Shown piece after piece: positions 33,685-42,370 of a stretch of 64,000 nucleotides of DNA. The position numbers and the translations under genes were made by a program. Source of the stretch: UBA7330 sp043554545 (lineage in GTDB: Bacteria; Bacteroidota; Bacteroidia; Cytophagales; Cyclobacteriaceae); NCBI GenBank assembly GCA_043554545.1, contig CP121337.1:310001-374000 (forward strand), given 5' to 3'. Position 1 is the first letter of the stretch. Each line of letters opens with the position of its first letter. The notes below the pieces were generated by a model, which saw nothing but the letters and a program-made list of their open reading frames with translations, was not told where the DNA came from and made no database searches.

Positions 33685-34020
33685 TTACATCATTTTGTCT
33701 TTAGCCTGATTCATCATCTGGACACCATGCACGAGAGATGCACCACCTCGGATAGCTGAGGCCACATGGACAGCTTCCATCATTTGCTCTTCATCACATC
33801 CCTTTGCCATAGTATCAGAGGTATAAGCATCAATACAATAGGGGCATTGAATAGCATGTGCTACGGCAAGAGCAATTAGAGACTTTTCACGAGCTGTCAA
33901 AGCACCCGGTTCAAAGACCTTTCCATAATATTCAAAGAACTTGTCACCAAGTTCCTGTTGGAATTCTGTCACATTCCCGAATTTCTTCAGGTCTTCACGG
34001 TTGTAGTAAGTCTCTTTCAT
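33685..34020 (-). CDS. Arsenosugar-associated carboxymuconolactone decarboxylase/AhpD-like protein
   Basis: A 111-residue protein of the AhpD/CMD superfamily. The CxxC redox pair is CPYC (Cys59, Cys62) within AHAIQCPYCIDAYTSDTMAKG, and an upstream GALTAREKSLIALAVAHA helix is typical. The C-terminal ASAIRGGASLVHGVQMM matches the subgroup found with ArsS and ArsM. Selenocysteine versions of the CxxC exist in the family, but both positions are ordinary Cys codons here. It is the first gene of the three-gene cluster, and its exact reaction is unknown. Confidence 0.9.
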   Translation of the reverse strand: MKETYYNREDLKKFGNVTEFQQELGDKFFEYYGKVFEPGALTAREKSLIALAVAHAIQCPYCIDAYTSDTMAKGCDEEQMMEAVHVASAIRGGASLVHGVQMMNQAKDKMM

Positions 34021-34115
34021 TTCAAACTATTTAGAATTTCTTTCAATTTGACCAATATCAGGTGCATTCACAACCAAGAATACCTAAATATGGTTTATGC
34101 TAACGTGAAAAGCGC

Positions 34116-35330
34116 CTACTTTATCACTACCCCGACACTTTTCAGGTCATCCCAGAATGCGGGGTAAGATTTATTAACTACTTCAGGATCCTCAATTTTA
34201 AGGGAGCTAAGTTGGCAGACCGGAGCAAAAGCCATCGCCATGCGATGATCATCATAAGTTTTGATAGATGAAATTTTTTCTGGTAATGTTCCGGGTTCTA
34301 ATGTCCAGGTTGATTCTTCTTCAAGAAGTGTGCTTCCAATTTTTTGTAACTCCGCTGTCATAGCTGCAATTCGGTCAGTTTCTTTGATTCTCAGGCTTTC
34401 GAGTCCAGTCATTTTCAGTGAAATTCCTTTCAATGCTGCTGTCACCATCACTGTTTGAGCGAGGTCTGGGCATGTTTTAAAATCTAATGAAATATTTCGT
34501 TGGAAGTTTCCAGTATTAACCAGATTCACTCCTTCATGATCATACCTTGTTTCCAGACCCATTTGCTGCATGATATTAACAATCTGTTGATCTCCCTGAA
34601 GGCTATTTTCCTTTAGACCTGTCAGCTTTAGTTTGGTGTCCTGGTTAAGGGCCGCCATCGAAAACCAGTAGCTGGCACCAGACCAATCGCTCTCTATCCG
34701 ATAGCTTTTAGCTTGGTACGACTGCGGGGCAATTGATATGATATTGTCATCCCATAAACTCTCTACACCAAAATTTTTCATCATCGCAAGAGTCATTTCA
34801 ATGTAGGGCCTGCTAAAAACTTCAGTGGTCAACTCAAGTGCTAATCCCTTAGGTAAGACAGGCCCAATCATGAGTAAGGCACTTATGAACTGACTGCTTA
34901 CATTGCCAGGTATTTGTATTTGATGACTTTTTTGATCCGTTATCCCTTCTATTCTCATGGGAGGGTATCCATCTTTTTTGAGATAACTGATTTGGGCACC
35001 TAATTTGATTAATGCGTCTACCAGTAATCCAATGGGGCGTTCCTGCATTCTTGGCGTCCCTGTAATCGTTTCTCCTTTTCCATTGACTCCAAGATAAGCT
35101 GTACAAAACCTCATGGTGGTTCCTGCATCCAGTACATCCCAATGATCGCTCTTTTCTTTGAAAAGACGCATCATAGTCTGTGTATCACGTGCAGCAGAAA
35201 GGTTTTCAAGGGTTAGCAGATTTCCACTTAAGGCATTCATTAGAAGTGCCCGGTTGCTTTCACTTTTGGAAGAAGTCAGATTAACGACTCCTTGTATTTT
35301 TTTATCGAATTTTGAAATAATTATGCTCAA
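34116..35330 (-). CDS. aroA: 3-phosphoshikimate 1-carboxyvinyltransferase (EPSP synthase)
   Basis: A 404-residue shikimate-pathway enzyme joining shikimate-3-phosphate and phosphoenolpyruvate, slightly shorter than the roughly 430 of enteric forms. Landmarks are SKSESNRALLMNAL near the N-terminus, the PEP-binding loop DAGTTMRFCTAYLG, NVSSQFISALLM, LRIKETDRIAAM and YDDHRMAMAFAP. The start is a TTG at 35330, since no in-frame ATG precedes the SKSESN motif and this TTG gives the usual short leader. The aroB gene is upstream on the same strand with a small plus-strand gene between them. Confidence 0.95.
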   Translation of the reverse strand: MSIIISKFDKKIQGVVNLTSSKSESNRALLMNALSGNLLTLENLSAARDTQTMMRLFKEKSDHWDVLDAGTTMRFCTAYLGVNGKGETITGTPRMQERPIGLLVDALIKLGAQISYLKKDGYPPMRIEGITDQKSHQIQIPGNVSSQFISALLMIGPVLPKGLALELTTEVFSRPYIEMTLAMMKNFGVESLWDDNIISIAPQSYQAKSYRIESDWSGASYWFSMAALNQDTKLKLTGLKENSLQGDQQIVNIMQQMGLETRYDHEGVNLVNTGNFQRNISLDFKTCPDLAQTVMVTAALKGISLKMTGLESLRIKETDRIAAMTAELQKIGSTLLEEESTWTLEPGTLPEKISSIKTYDDHRMAMAFAPVCQLSSLKIEDPEVVNKSYPAFWDDLKSVGVVIK

Positions 35331-35405
35331 AATGAAATATTTATATATTTTGCAAGAACAATCATGCGTTATTTATCGTTAATCTAAAAATACACTTAGT
35401 CCGCC

Positions 35406-35567
35406 ATGTCGATTACCAAAACAATAGGAACCCTCTTAATTACCGCAGCAGTTGGAACTTTTGCACTTGTTTTTTCAAGCCCTAAAAAGGTATCCAAAAA
35501 TAAAGTGAAAACAACGAATACTCGCATTGATGCTAAAGTAGAAGGGCAGGAGGAACTATTTATTTGA
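35406..35567 (+). CDS. Small predicted membrane-anchored protein (53 residues)
   Basis: ATG at 35406 to TGA at 35565-35567. Residues about 6-24 are hydrophobic (IGTLLITAAVGTFALVF). They are followed by a basic, polar tail rich in Lys and Thr and an acidic end. It lies on the opposite strand in the aroB-aroA gap and overlaps the last 8 bases of aroB. A TATATTTT stretch near 35343 could act as a promoter. The transmembrane-then-basic pattern argues for a real protein, but no family is recognised. Confidence 0.5.
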   Translation: MSITKTIGTLLITAAVGTFALVFSSPKKVSKNKVKTTNTRIDAKVEGQEELFI

Positions 35568-36591
35568 TTTTTTGATAGAATTCCACTGCCGCTAATATCA
35601 TTTTTTCATCCACTTTCTTATCAAAAGCACACGTTCCAATTCCTGCTAGTAAGGAAAAGTTGACTTTGTTTCCAATATTTTTCTTGTCTTGTCCCATCAA
35701 TTCATTCAGGATACTCATTGATGGAATTTCCACTTTATCATAAACTGAATGAATATATTGATTGATCTCATTAAACTCTTGTTCAGTTAGTAAGTCTTTT
35801 TGCATGCTAATGTGGGCCTCCAAAACCATTCCTACGGCGACTGCTTCTCCATGTAGCAAGCTTTTTTGATTATTCAGGTGCCAGGTTTCAATGGCATGGC
35901 CAAGCGTATGTCCGAAATTTAGAATTTTACGCAACCCATGTTCTTTAGGATCTTTCGTGACTACGTCGGCTTTTATTTCGACAGATCGTTGAATTACTTT
36001 TTTCCAATCCAGGTGAGGGAATTCAGCATTGGTGATGTCTTTCCAATAAGCTTTATCTCTGATCAAACCATGCTTAATCACTTCGGCATAACCTGACCTT
36101 AATTCTCTTGCGGGTAATGTTTTAAGAAAATCTTCAAAAACGAGAATTTTTTCCGGATCATTGAATAGGCCGATGTGGTTTTTGAATCCCATAAAGTCGA
36201 TGCCCAATTTGCCACCTACGTTTGCATCCACCATAGCAAGTAGCGTAGTTGGGAAGTTCACAAACCGAATGCCTCTTTTATAGGTGGAAGCAGCAAAACC
36301 TCCCATGTCTCCAATGACGCCTCCTCCAAGGTTTACCAACAGCGATTGTCTGGAAAACTCTGACGATGTTAAGATCTCCCAGATGTGTTCACAGGACCTG
36401 ATGTTCTTATTGATTTCTCCACTTTTTATCTCAATCAATGTGTACTTGGATGCTTCCATGTAAGGAAGGCAGTATTCCGAAGTATGCTCATCAACAAGGA
36501 TGGCAATCTTGTCTGGGTTCAGCAAGTTTACGGCGTCTGCTAATGCATGCTGAGGGGAATCAATAAATAAAATATCGGATGAGAATTCCAC
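35560..36591 (-). CDS. aroB: 3-dehydroquinate synthase
   Basis: A 343-residue NAD- and metal-dependent cyclase, second step of the shikimate pathway (DAHP to 3-dehydroquinate). Visible motifs are the NAD-binding LVNLGGGVIGDMGGFAAS, FVNFPTTLLAMVDANVGGKLGID, and the metal-binding histidines in RKILNFGHTLGHAIE and LHGEAVAVGM. The start is a GTG at 36591, with no ATG available in frame nearby. It is on the same strand as aroA but separated by 229 bp holding the small plus-strand gene. Confidence 0.96.
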   Translation of the reverse strand: MEFSSDILFIDSPQHALADAVNLLNPDKIAILVDEHTSEYCLPYMEASKYTLIEIKSGEINKNIRSCEHIWEILTSSEFSRQSLLVNLGGGVIGDMGGFAASTYKRGIRFVNFPTTLLAMVDANVGGKLGIDFMGFKNHIGLFNDPEKILVFEDFLKTLPARELRSGYAEVIKHGLIRDKAYWKDITNAEFPHLDWKKVIQRSVEIKADVVTKDPKEHGLRKILNFGHTLGHAIETWHLNNQKSLLHGEAVAVGMVLEAHISMQKDLLTEQEFNEINQYIHSVYDKVEIPSMSILNELMGQDKKNIGNKVNFSLLAGIGTCAFDKKVDEKMILAAVEFYQKIK

Positions 36592-36627
36592 AGTGTTTTT
36601 TTACAAAAATAGGTTTATCTGAGATGC

Positions 36628-36635
36628 TATCTTTG
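36628..36635 (+). promoter_or_regulatory. Candidate -7 element for the proline dehydrogenase gene
   Basis: TATCTTTG fits TAnnTTTG and ends 17 bases before the ATG at 36653. The -33 region is only T-rich. Confidence 0.45.
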
Positions 36636-36652
36636 CATCAATTTTCAAAACT

Positions 36653-37855
36653 ATGTCAGAAAATTCAAAAATCAACTTTGAAGACACAGCAATTGGTTTT
36701 GCAAGTAAGACTACCAGAGAGCTTAGAAAAATATTTTTACTGTTTTTATCCATGCGTTTTTCCTGGATGGTGGCGTTTGGTACATTTTTGACTTCATGGG
36801 CATTGAAGTTGAAAATACCTGTAAAAGGGATTATCCAGAATACATTATTTAAACAGTTCTGTGGAGGGGAATCGATCGACGACTGTCGAACTACAATTGA
36901 ACACCTTGAATCATTCCATGTAAAGACTATTTTGGATTATTCTGTAGAAGGACAGGAGACAGAAATAAGTTTTGATCAAACAATGGAAGAGGCTATGCGG
37001 GTAAGTGATTTTGCTAAAGACACCTCAGGAATTCCTTATTGTGTAATGAAGTTAACTGGATTAGGATCTGCAACGCTCATGAATAAAAAGCAGTCAGGTG
37101 CTCAACTGGATGAAAAGGAAAAAGCCGCCTGGAGAAGATTTGAGTACAGAGTCTATCGGATTGCTGAGCGTGTTGTGGGCAACAATCTTCGTCTGATGAT
37201 CGATGCAGAGGAAAGCTGGATTCAACAAGTCATTGATGAACTGGTCCTCAAACTTATGCTTAAATACAATCGGGACGCCCCGAATGTATTTATTACTTAC
37301 CAGCTATATTTAAGAGAGTCACTTGAAAAAATGGAGCAAGATTTTGATGAGATAACAAGTCATAATTGTTTTTTTGGAGCAAAACTTGTGCGTGGAGCCT
37401 ACATGGAGAAGGAAAGAGAGCGAGCAGAAGAATTGAATTATCCTGACCCTATTCAGCCGGATAAAGCTGCCACAGATAGGGCTTATGAGGCAGCGCTTGT
37501 ATTTGCCATCGAAAATACAGAGCGGTTTGCGGTATGTGCAGGAACACACAATGAATACTCTTGTCAGCAACTTTCTTCATTAATGAAAAGAAATAGGATA
37601 GAAAAAAGCGACGAACGTGTTTACTTTGCCCAATTATTGGGAATGAGTGATAATATCTCATTCAAACTTTCTGATTTGGGGTACAATGTGGCGAAATATG
37701 TCCCCTATGGTCCAGTTGAAAAGGTATTGCCATACCTATTTAGAAGGGCAGAGGAAAATACGGCAATAGCCGGACAGAGTAGCAGAGAGTACGCCCTGAT
37801 AAAAGCGGAATTAAAAAGAAGAAAAAAAGAAAAATTGGATGCCCATGCAACTTAG
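36653..37855 (+). CDS. Proline dehydrogenase (PRODH)
   Basis: A 400-residue FAD-dependent enzyme oxidising proline to 1-pyrroline-5-carboxylate, with a TIM-barrel fold. Signatures are FITYQLYLRESLE, FFGAKLVRGAYMEKERERA (the FAD/substrate strand), FAVCAGTHNEYS, and near the end YVPYGPVEKVLPYLFRRAEEN, the substrate-binding RRxxEN region. It is a stand-alone domain, not the fused PutA. Its 3' end overlaps the lysS start by 17 bp, so the two genes are translated from one message. The metabolic link between them is not obvious. Confidence 0.94.
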   Translation: MSENSKINFEDTAIGFASKTTRELRKIFLLFLSMRFSWMVAFGTFLTSWALKLKIPVKGIIQNTLFKQFCGGESIDDCRTTIEHLESFHVKTILDYSVEGQETEISFDQTMEEAMRVSDFAKDTSGIPYCVMKLTGLGSATLMNKKQSGAQLDEKEKAAWRRFEYRVYRIAERVVGNNLRLMIDAEESWIQQVIDELVLKLMLKYNRDAPNVFITYQLYLRESLEKMEQDFDEITSHNCFFGAKLVRGAYMEKERERAEELNYPDPIQPDKAATDRAYEAALVFAIENTERFAVCAGTHNEYSCQQLSSLMKRNRIEKSDERVYFAQLLGMSDNISFKLSDLGYNVAKYVPYGPVEKVLPYLFRRAEENTAIAGQSSREYALIKAELKRRKKEKLDAHAT

Positions 37856-39572
37856 CGAACAAGAAACCCAAAGAAGAAAAGAGAGAGAAGAATTGATGAA
37901 ATTGGGTATTGACCCTTATCCTGCAGAACTTTTTGAGGTCAATGCATCGGCACAGGATATTAAGAAGAATTTTGAACGAAGGCAAAATGATTACCAGCAT
38001 GTAAGCATAGCTGGTCGGTTGATGAGTCGTAGGATCATGGGTTCAGCCTCTTTTGCTGAAATTCAGGATAGTACAGGTAGAATCCAGATTTACCTGCGCA
38101 GGGATGATATCTGTCCCGAAGAAGATAAGTCGATGTATAATGACATCTTTAAAAAGCGCCTGGATATTGGTGACTTTATTGGTATCGAAGGTTTTGTATT
38201 TACGACACAAATGGGGGAGATCTCGATTCATGTTCAGCAGTTTAAATTACTTGCTAAGTCTTTACATCCTTTACCCATTGTAAAGGAGACTGAAGATGAT
38301 AAAGGACAGAAAAAGACTTATGATGCTTTTAGCGATCCTGAACAAAGGTATCGCCAGCGATATCTGGATCTTATTGTAAACCCACATGTAAAAGATACCT
38401 TCAAGAAGCGTTCGAAGCTTATCAGTACCATGAGGGAGTTTTTTAGCAGTAAAGGCTATCTGGAGGTAGAAACCCCAATTTTGCAACCTATTCATGGGGG
38501 TGCTGCAGCCCGACCTTTTGAGACCCACCACAATACGCTTAACATGAAGCTATACCTACGGATAGCAAATGAGCTTTACCTGAAAAGACTTATTGTAGGA
38601 GGGTTTGAAGGTGTTTTTGAGTTTGCCAAAGACTTTAGAAATGAAGGGATGTCTCGTTTCCATAATCCCGAGTTTACGATGGTAGAACTTTATGTGGCTT
38701 ACAAGGACTATTTCTGGATGATGGATTTTATGGAGGAAGCCATAGAGAAAGTAGCCGTAAGCTTGCATGAGGATACCAAGGTTCAGGTAGGAGAAAACGT
38801 CATCGATTTTCAACGTCCCTGGAAGCGGTTTACCATGTTTGAGGCCATTGAGCACTTTACCGGAATCGACATATCCAAAATGGATGAGGAGGGACTAAGG
38901 AAAGTTTGCAAGGAGCTTAAAGTGGATATTGATGACTCTATGGGTAAGGGTAAACTTATTGATGAAATTTTCGGAGAGAAATGTGAACCGCATTTGATCC
39001 AGCCAACATTTATCATGGACTATCCCGAGGAGATGTCTCCCTTAACTAAAAAACACCGTTCAGAGCCTGGGCTAGTGGAGCGATTTGAGGTCATTTGTAA
39101 TGGAAAAGAGATCATGAATGCTTACTCTGAGCTCAATGATCCAATTGATCAACGAGAAAGGTTTGAAGAACAGTTAGAATTGGCAAAAAGAGGAGATGAG
39201 GAAGCCATGGCCTTGGATGAGGATTTTCTGAGGGCCCTGGAATATGGCATGCCGCCTACTTCTGGAGTAGGAATAGGTATTGATAGGTTGGCCATGATCA
39301 TGACTAATTCAAACTCTATACAGGATGTATTGTTCTTTCCTCAAATGAGGCCTGAAAAGAAAATAACGCTTGCATCTGAACAGGATTATGTGAGCACAGG
39401 TATTAGGAAAGAGCTTGTTCCTATTTTGCAGAAATTGGGTTTCAATACAATAAAACAAATAAAGGAGGCTAATGCCAATAAATTGTTTAATGATGTCTGC
39501 GGGATGCGGAAAAAGTTAAAACTAGATATTCAAAACCCATCGAAGGAAGAAGTTGAAGGTTGGGTACAATAG
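37839..39572 (+). CDS. lysS: Lysyl-tRNA synthetase (class II)
   Basis: A 577-residue enzyme charging tRNA-Lys. An OB-fold anticodon domain covers about residues 55-150 (VSIAGRLMSRRIMGSASFAEIQD). The class II core has motif 2 FRNEGMSRFHNPEFTMVE and motif 3 GVGIGIDRLAMIM. About 70 extra C-terminal residues form a helical tail of the kind seen in Bacteroidota LysS. The start may be ATG 37839 or 37845, both inside the end of the proline dehydrogenase gene. It converges with murI. Confidence 0.97.
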   Translation: MPMQLSEQETQRRKEREELMKLGIDPYPAELFEVNASAQDIKKNFERRQNDYQHVSIAGRLMSRRIMGSASFAEIQDSTGRIQIYLRRDDICPEEDKSMYNDIFKKRLDIGDFIGIEGFVFTTQMGEISIHVQQFKLLAKSLHPLPIVKETEDDKGQKKTYDAFSDPEQRYRQRYLDLIVNPHVKDTFKKRSKLISTMREFFSSKGYLEVETPILQPIHGGAAARPFETHHNTLNMKLYLRIANELYLKRLIVGGFEGVFEFAKDFRNEGMSRFHNPEFTMVELYVAYKDYFWMMDFMEEAIEKVAVSLHEDTKVQVGENVIDFQRPWKRFTMFEAIEHFTGIDISKMDEEGLRKVCKELKVDIDDSMGKGKLIDEIFGEKCEPHLIQPTFIMDYPEEMSPLTKKHRSEPGLVERFEVICNGKEIMNAYSELNDPIDQRERFEEQLELAKRGDEEAMALDEDFLRALEYGMPPTSGVGIGIDRLAMIMTNSNSIQDVLFFPQMRPEKKITLASEQDYVSTGIRKELVPILQKLGFNTIKQIKEANANKLFNDVCGMRKKLKLDIQNPSKEEVEGWVQ

Positions 39573-39605
39573 ATATCCGGTTCAGTAATTGCTCGACAAA
39601 GGAAA

Positions 39606-40430
39606 TTAATTGAGATGAATCTTTTTGGCGGTTACAGGTTCGCCATAAAACATGGTCCCATTCTGGATAAAAGCATTGGCGTCATCTGTGGTTAGAAATT
39701 CTAACTTGCTGTTTTTTATCAACCGATCATTTATTTCAAGATGACGTTTCAAATAGTTAACCAAACTATTTGCGACAATTTCACCCTGGTCAATGATCCT
39801 GATTTTGTCAGGCAGAAAATGTCTGATTTTTGGGATGAGCAAAGGATAATGGGTACATGCTAAAAGTAGGGTGTCAATATTATCGTCTATGCTGATGATT
39901 TGTCTGATATGCTTTTCAATAAAAAAATCAGCACCCTTACTTTCATGCTCACCATTTTCCACCAAAGGAACCCACATGGGACAGACTTCCTGTGAGATAA
40001 TTACCTCTGGGAAGAATTTTTTAATTTCAATGAGGTATGACTCAGATTGAATAGTGCCCTGCGTACCTAAAATACCCACATGACCTGTATTTGTCAGGTC
40101 ACCTATAATCTCTGTCGTCGGCCTGATTACACCAAGTACCCTTTTTTGAGGGTCCATGCCAGGTAGATCATTTTGCTGAATGGTTCTCAAGGCTTTGGCC
40201 GAAGCCGTATTGCAGGCCAGGATGACTATGGGGCAGCCCAGGTCAAACAGATATTTGACTGAAGCAAGTGTGTACTGGTAAATGGTTTCATAGGATCGAG
40301 GGCCGTAAGGAGTCCTGGCGTTGTCACCTAAATATAGAAAGTCATAATCAGGTAATTTACCAACGAGTGATTTGAGAACAGTAAGTCCGCCATACCCCGA
40401 ATCAAATACGCCAATTGGCCCTTTTTGCAT
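39606..40430 (-). CDS. murI: Glutamate racemase
   Basis: A 274-residue cofactor-independent racemase supplying D-glutamate for peptidoglycan. The first active-site region is IGVFDSGYGGLTVL with a catalytic Asp. The two catalytic cysteines lie in VILACNTASAKAL and LLACTHYPLL. DNARTPYGPRS is the family's substrate loop. It follows the thioredoxin-like gene by 6 bp on the minus strand and converges with lysS without an obvious terminator between. Confidence 0.96.
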   Translation of the reverse strand: MQKGPIGVFDSGYGGLTVLKSLVGKLPDYDFLYLGDNARTPYGPRSYETIYQYTLASVKYLFDLGCPIVILACNTASAKALRTIQQNDLPGMDPQKRVLGVIRPTTEIIGDLTNTGHVGILGTQGTIQSESYLIEIKKFFPEVIISQEVCPMWVPLVENGEHESKGADFFIEKHIRQIISIDDNIDTLLLACTHYPLLIPKIRHFLPDKIRIIDQGEIVANSLVNYLKRHLEINDRLIKNSKLEFLTTDDANAFIQNGTMFYGEPVTAKKIHLN

Positions 40431-40436
40431 AATCTT

Positions 40437-40976
40437 CTATAATGGAATTAAATCCACAATTTCCTGCATTTTTCGATCAGAATATCTTCCTTTCGTAGCG
40501 TGAATGATTTTGCCTTCCGGATCGAGTATATAGAAATACGGGACATTTTTTTCGTCAAAACCAAGTGATTCCTCATAGTCTTTTATTTTTCCTTTGTAGA
40601 ACAACACATAAGGTTCAAGCCTTCGATCGACAGTCTTTTTTACTTTTTCCATTGCGGCTTTATACGCAGGTCGTTTAGCTCCGGTAAACATGGGAATGAA
40701 ATACAGGTTTACATCATAGTCTATTTGAAAAAGGCTACTGGCATCAGGTTCTCGCATGAACTGATTATAAGCCGGACTGAACCAGGTTTTTAGATCTGCC
40801 TCTGCTTTTTTGGAGTATGCAATCCCGACGATCGTATGTTTTCCTTTTGTGTCGTTAGGAATTTTGATAAATTCATTTTTTAGATTCTCACCATCAATTA
40901 AGGGGAAAATATCACCTACCTGTGCAAAGAGGGAGGAGGCAAAAAGGGTGAGCAGGATTGCGCAAATGTTTTTCAT
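40437..40976 (-). CDS. Exported thioredoxin-fold-like protein
   Basis: A 179-residue protein with a signal peptide (MKNICAILLTLFASSLFAQ). The pattern of TIVGIAYSKKAEADLKTWF, a middle DYDVNLYFIPMF and the end YFYILDPEGKIIHATKGRYSDRKM suggests a peroxiredoxin/thioredoxin-like fold. There is no CxxC pair, so it is not a classical disulfide reductase. It sits 6 bp upstream of murI, probably in one operon. Function is unknown; a structural or chaperone-like role is only a guess. Confidence 0.7.
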   Translation of the reverse strand: MKNICAILLTLFASSLFAQVGDIFPLIDGENLKNEFIKIPNDTKGKHTIVGIAYSKKAEADLKTWFSPAYNQFMREPDASSLFQIDYDVNLYFIPMFTGAKRPAYKAAMEKVKKTVDRRLEPYVLFYKGKIKDYEESLGFDEKNVPYFYILDPEGKIIHATKGRYSDRKMQEIVDLIPL

Positions 40977-41073
40977 TGTTCAATAATTTTTAGAAAGTTA
41001 CAAAGACTGATTTGAATACACAGGTTTGAATTAACAAATACTGTGCTTAAATTTTATTGTAAGGAACTGAATC

Positions 41074-41355
41074 ATGAAAAATTTAATGCTTGGTATGATC
41101 TTTCTATTCATGATGGCTTGTGGGCAAGGTACACCAGCATTGAAAGCCGAGATTGAGGAATTACGAAAACATTCGGAGGAGCTAAAAGAATTCGCTGAGA
41201 TAAAAGAAGTAGAAGCACTCCGTAATGCTTATATGGCTCAAGAGCATGCAAAAGAAGCAATGAAACAAGTTGAAGCGGCAAATAAGCAAATGTAGCAGGC
41301 TGAAATTCAAGTTGCTGAATTAACAAATAAACTAAAGGCCTGTCAGGGAAAATAA
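41074..41355 (+). pseudogene. Small coiled-coil lipoprotein gene interrupted by an in-frame TAG
   Basis: ATG at 41074 starts a lipoprotein with lipobox FLFMMAC (acylated Cys16) and a heptad-rich coiled coil (IEELRKHSEELKEFAEIKE, AQEHAKEAMKQVEAANKQM). A TAG at 41293-41295 stops it at 73 residues. The same frame then runs on as QAEIQVAELTNKLKACQG to a TAA at 41353-41355, keeping the coiled-coil pattern. A CAG to TAG change is the simplest explanation. The natural end at 41355 lies 4 bp from the convergent gene. The short form could still be functional. Confidence 0.65.
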
Positions 41356-41359
41356 ATGA

Positions 41360-42304
41360 TTATCGATAATAGGGCCGGCCTTTTTCGAAAGAATCATCAC
41401 GTATAAAAATCATTTCATTTCCATTCTGGGAAAAGTGGATTTCATGTTTGTTTTCAAATAAAACTTGAGATTTTTCACCAGTTAATTCAAAAGTATAGTC
41501 ATTACCAAAAGCCAAATCAACAACTGAGACTGGTTCGAGTCCTTCGATGCCTATCCATTTTACACTTTGGGAATCAGGGTTGATTTTTAGAAAGCTTTTT
41601 CTGATCAATTGTTCTTTCTCATCATAAAACTCAAGCTCTAAAGCATCATCAAAAATTTTTGTGATATACAGGACTTTTTTGTCTTTGGTAGCAAATCGAT
41701 CATCTGCCAGTATGTTAATCATTTGAGAAGCATCTCCATCAAAGCTTCCGGTAGGATATACTTTGGTGGCTAGTAGCGTAGCCTTCTCGAATTTTTCAAT
41801 AATGCTTGCTGTATAATTACTTACACTATCTTCATAGGCTTTCGGGATAGAAAGATATAGGAATGAAGCTGTAGAGGGGACTGCTCCATTTTTGATCTGA
41901 CTTATGGACTTTGCTTGTTGGTAGGTGCCGACTCTTACGGTTTTGCCTTTGACTAAACGTCCGGAATTTGAGTTTGATTCTTCTACATATATGTTATAGG
42001 CATTAAGATCACTGAAGGAAAAAACCCTTTGCATATGGGTTCTGTCCTGAATTGCTCCAAGGTTTTCCGACGAAATGTTTCTGATTGTGACTTTTTGTGT
42101 TAGCGGGTCGAAATCAAAACGATTGGTCCACCACTCACCATCATCTATGTTGTAATAGTTATAGGTGAGTTTTTGTTCCAGCCATTCAGCGGTTTGTTCA
42201 AGAATGACTAGATCCTTGTCTTTGCTTTTGGTTTCTCCTTCATTGTCTTGAGCATAAATAGAAAAAAGAAGGATAAGGAAACAAAAAGTCAGTAAAGTTT
42301 TCAT
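41360..42304 (-). CDS. Hypothetical exported protein
   Basis: A 314-residue protein from the ATG at 42304, which gives a clean signal peptide (MKTLLTFCFLILLFSIYAQ). The GTG three codons earlier is less likely. The mature protein alternates beta-rich segments (QKVTIRNISSENLGAIQDR; YDEKEQLIRKSFLKINPDS) with polar loops, and I recognise no domain. It contains one apparent WWTNRFDFDP patch. It diverges from rarA, with 66 bp between the starts, and converges with the small lipoprotein gene. Confidence 0.7.
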   Translation of the reverse strand: MKTLLTFCFLILLFSIYAQDNEGETKSKDKDLVILEQTAEWLEQKLTYNYYNIDDGEWWTNRFDFDPLTQKVTIRNISSENLGAIQDRTHMQRVFSFSDLNAYNIYVEESNSNSGRLVKGKTVRVGTYQQAKSISQIKNGAVPSTASFLYLSIPKAYEDSVSNYTASIIEKFEKATLLATKVYPTGSFDGDASQMINILADDRFATKDKKVLYITKIFDDALELEFYDEKEQLIRKSFLKINPDSQSVKWIGIEGLEPVSVVDLAFGNDYTFELTGEKSQVLFENKHEIHFSQNGNEMIFIRDDSFEKGRPYYR

Positions 42305-42370
42305 TTTATTCACAGAGTGACGGTTGGCTAAAATTATAGATAATATCTTTAACCTAAGAATAAAATTCAG

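Noticed and set aside
41532..41542. GGTTCGAGTCC resembling a tRNA T-loop
   Set aside because: It lies inside the 314-residue exported protein gene, has no acceptor or anticodon stem around it and no 5-bp T stem.
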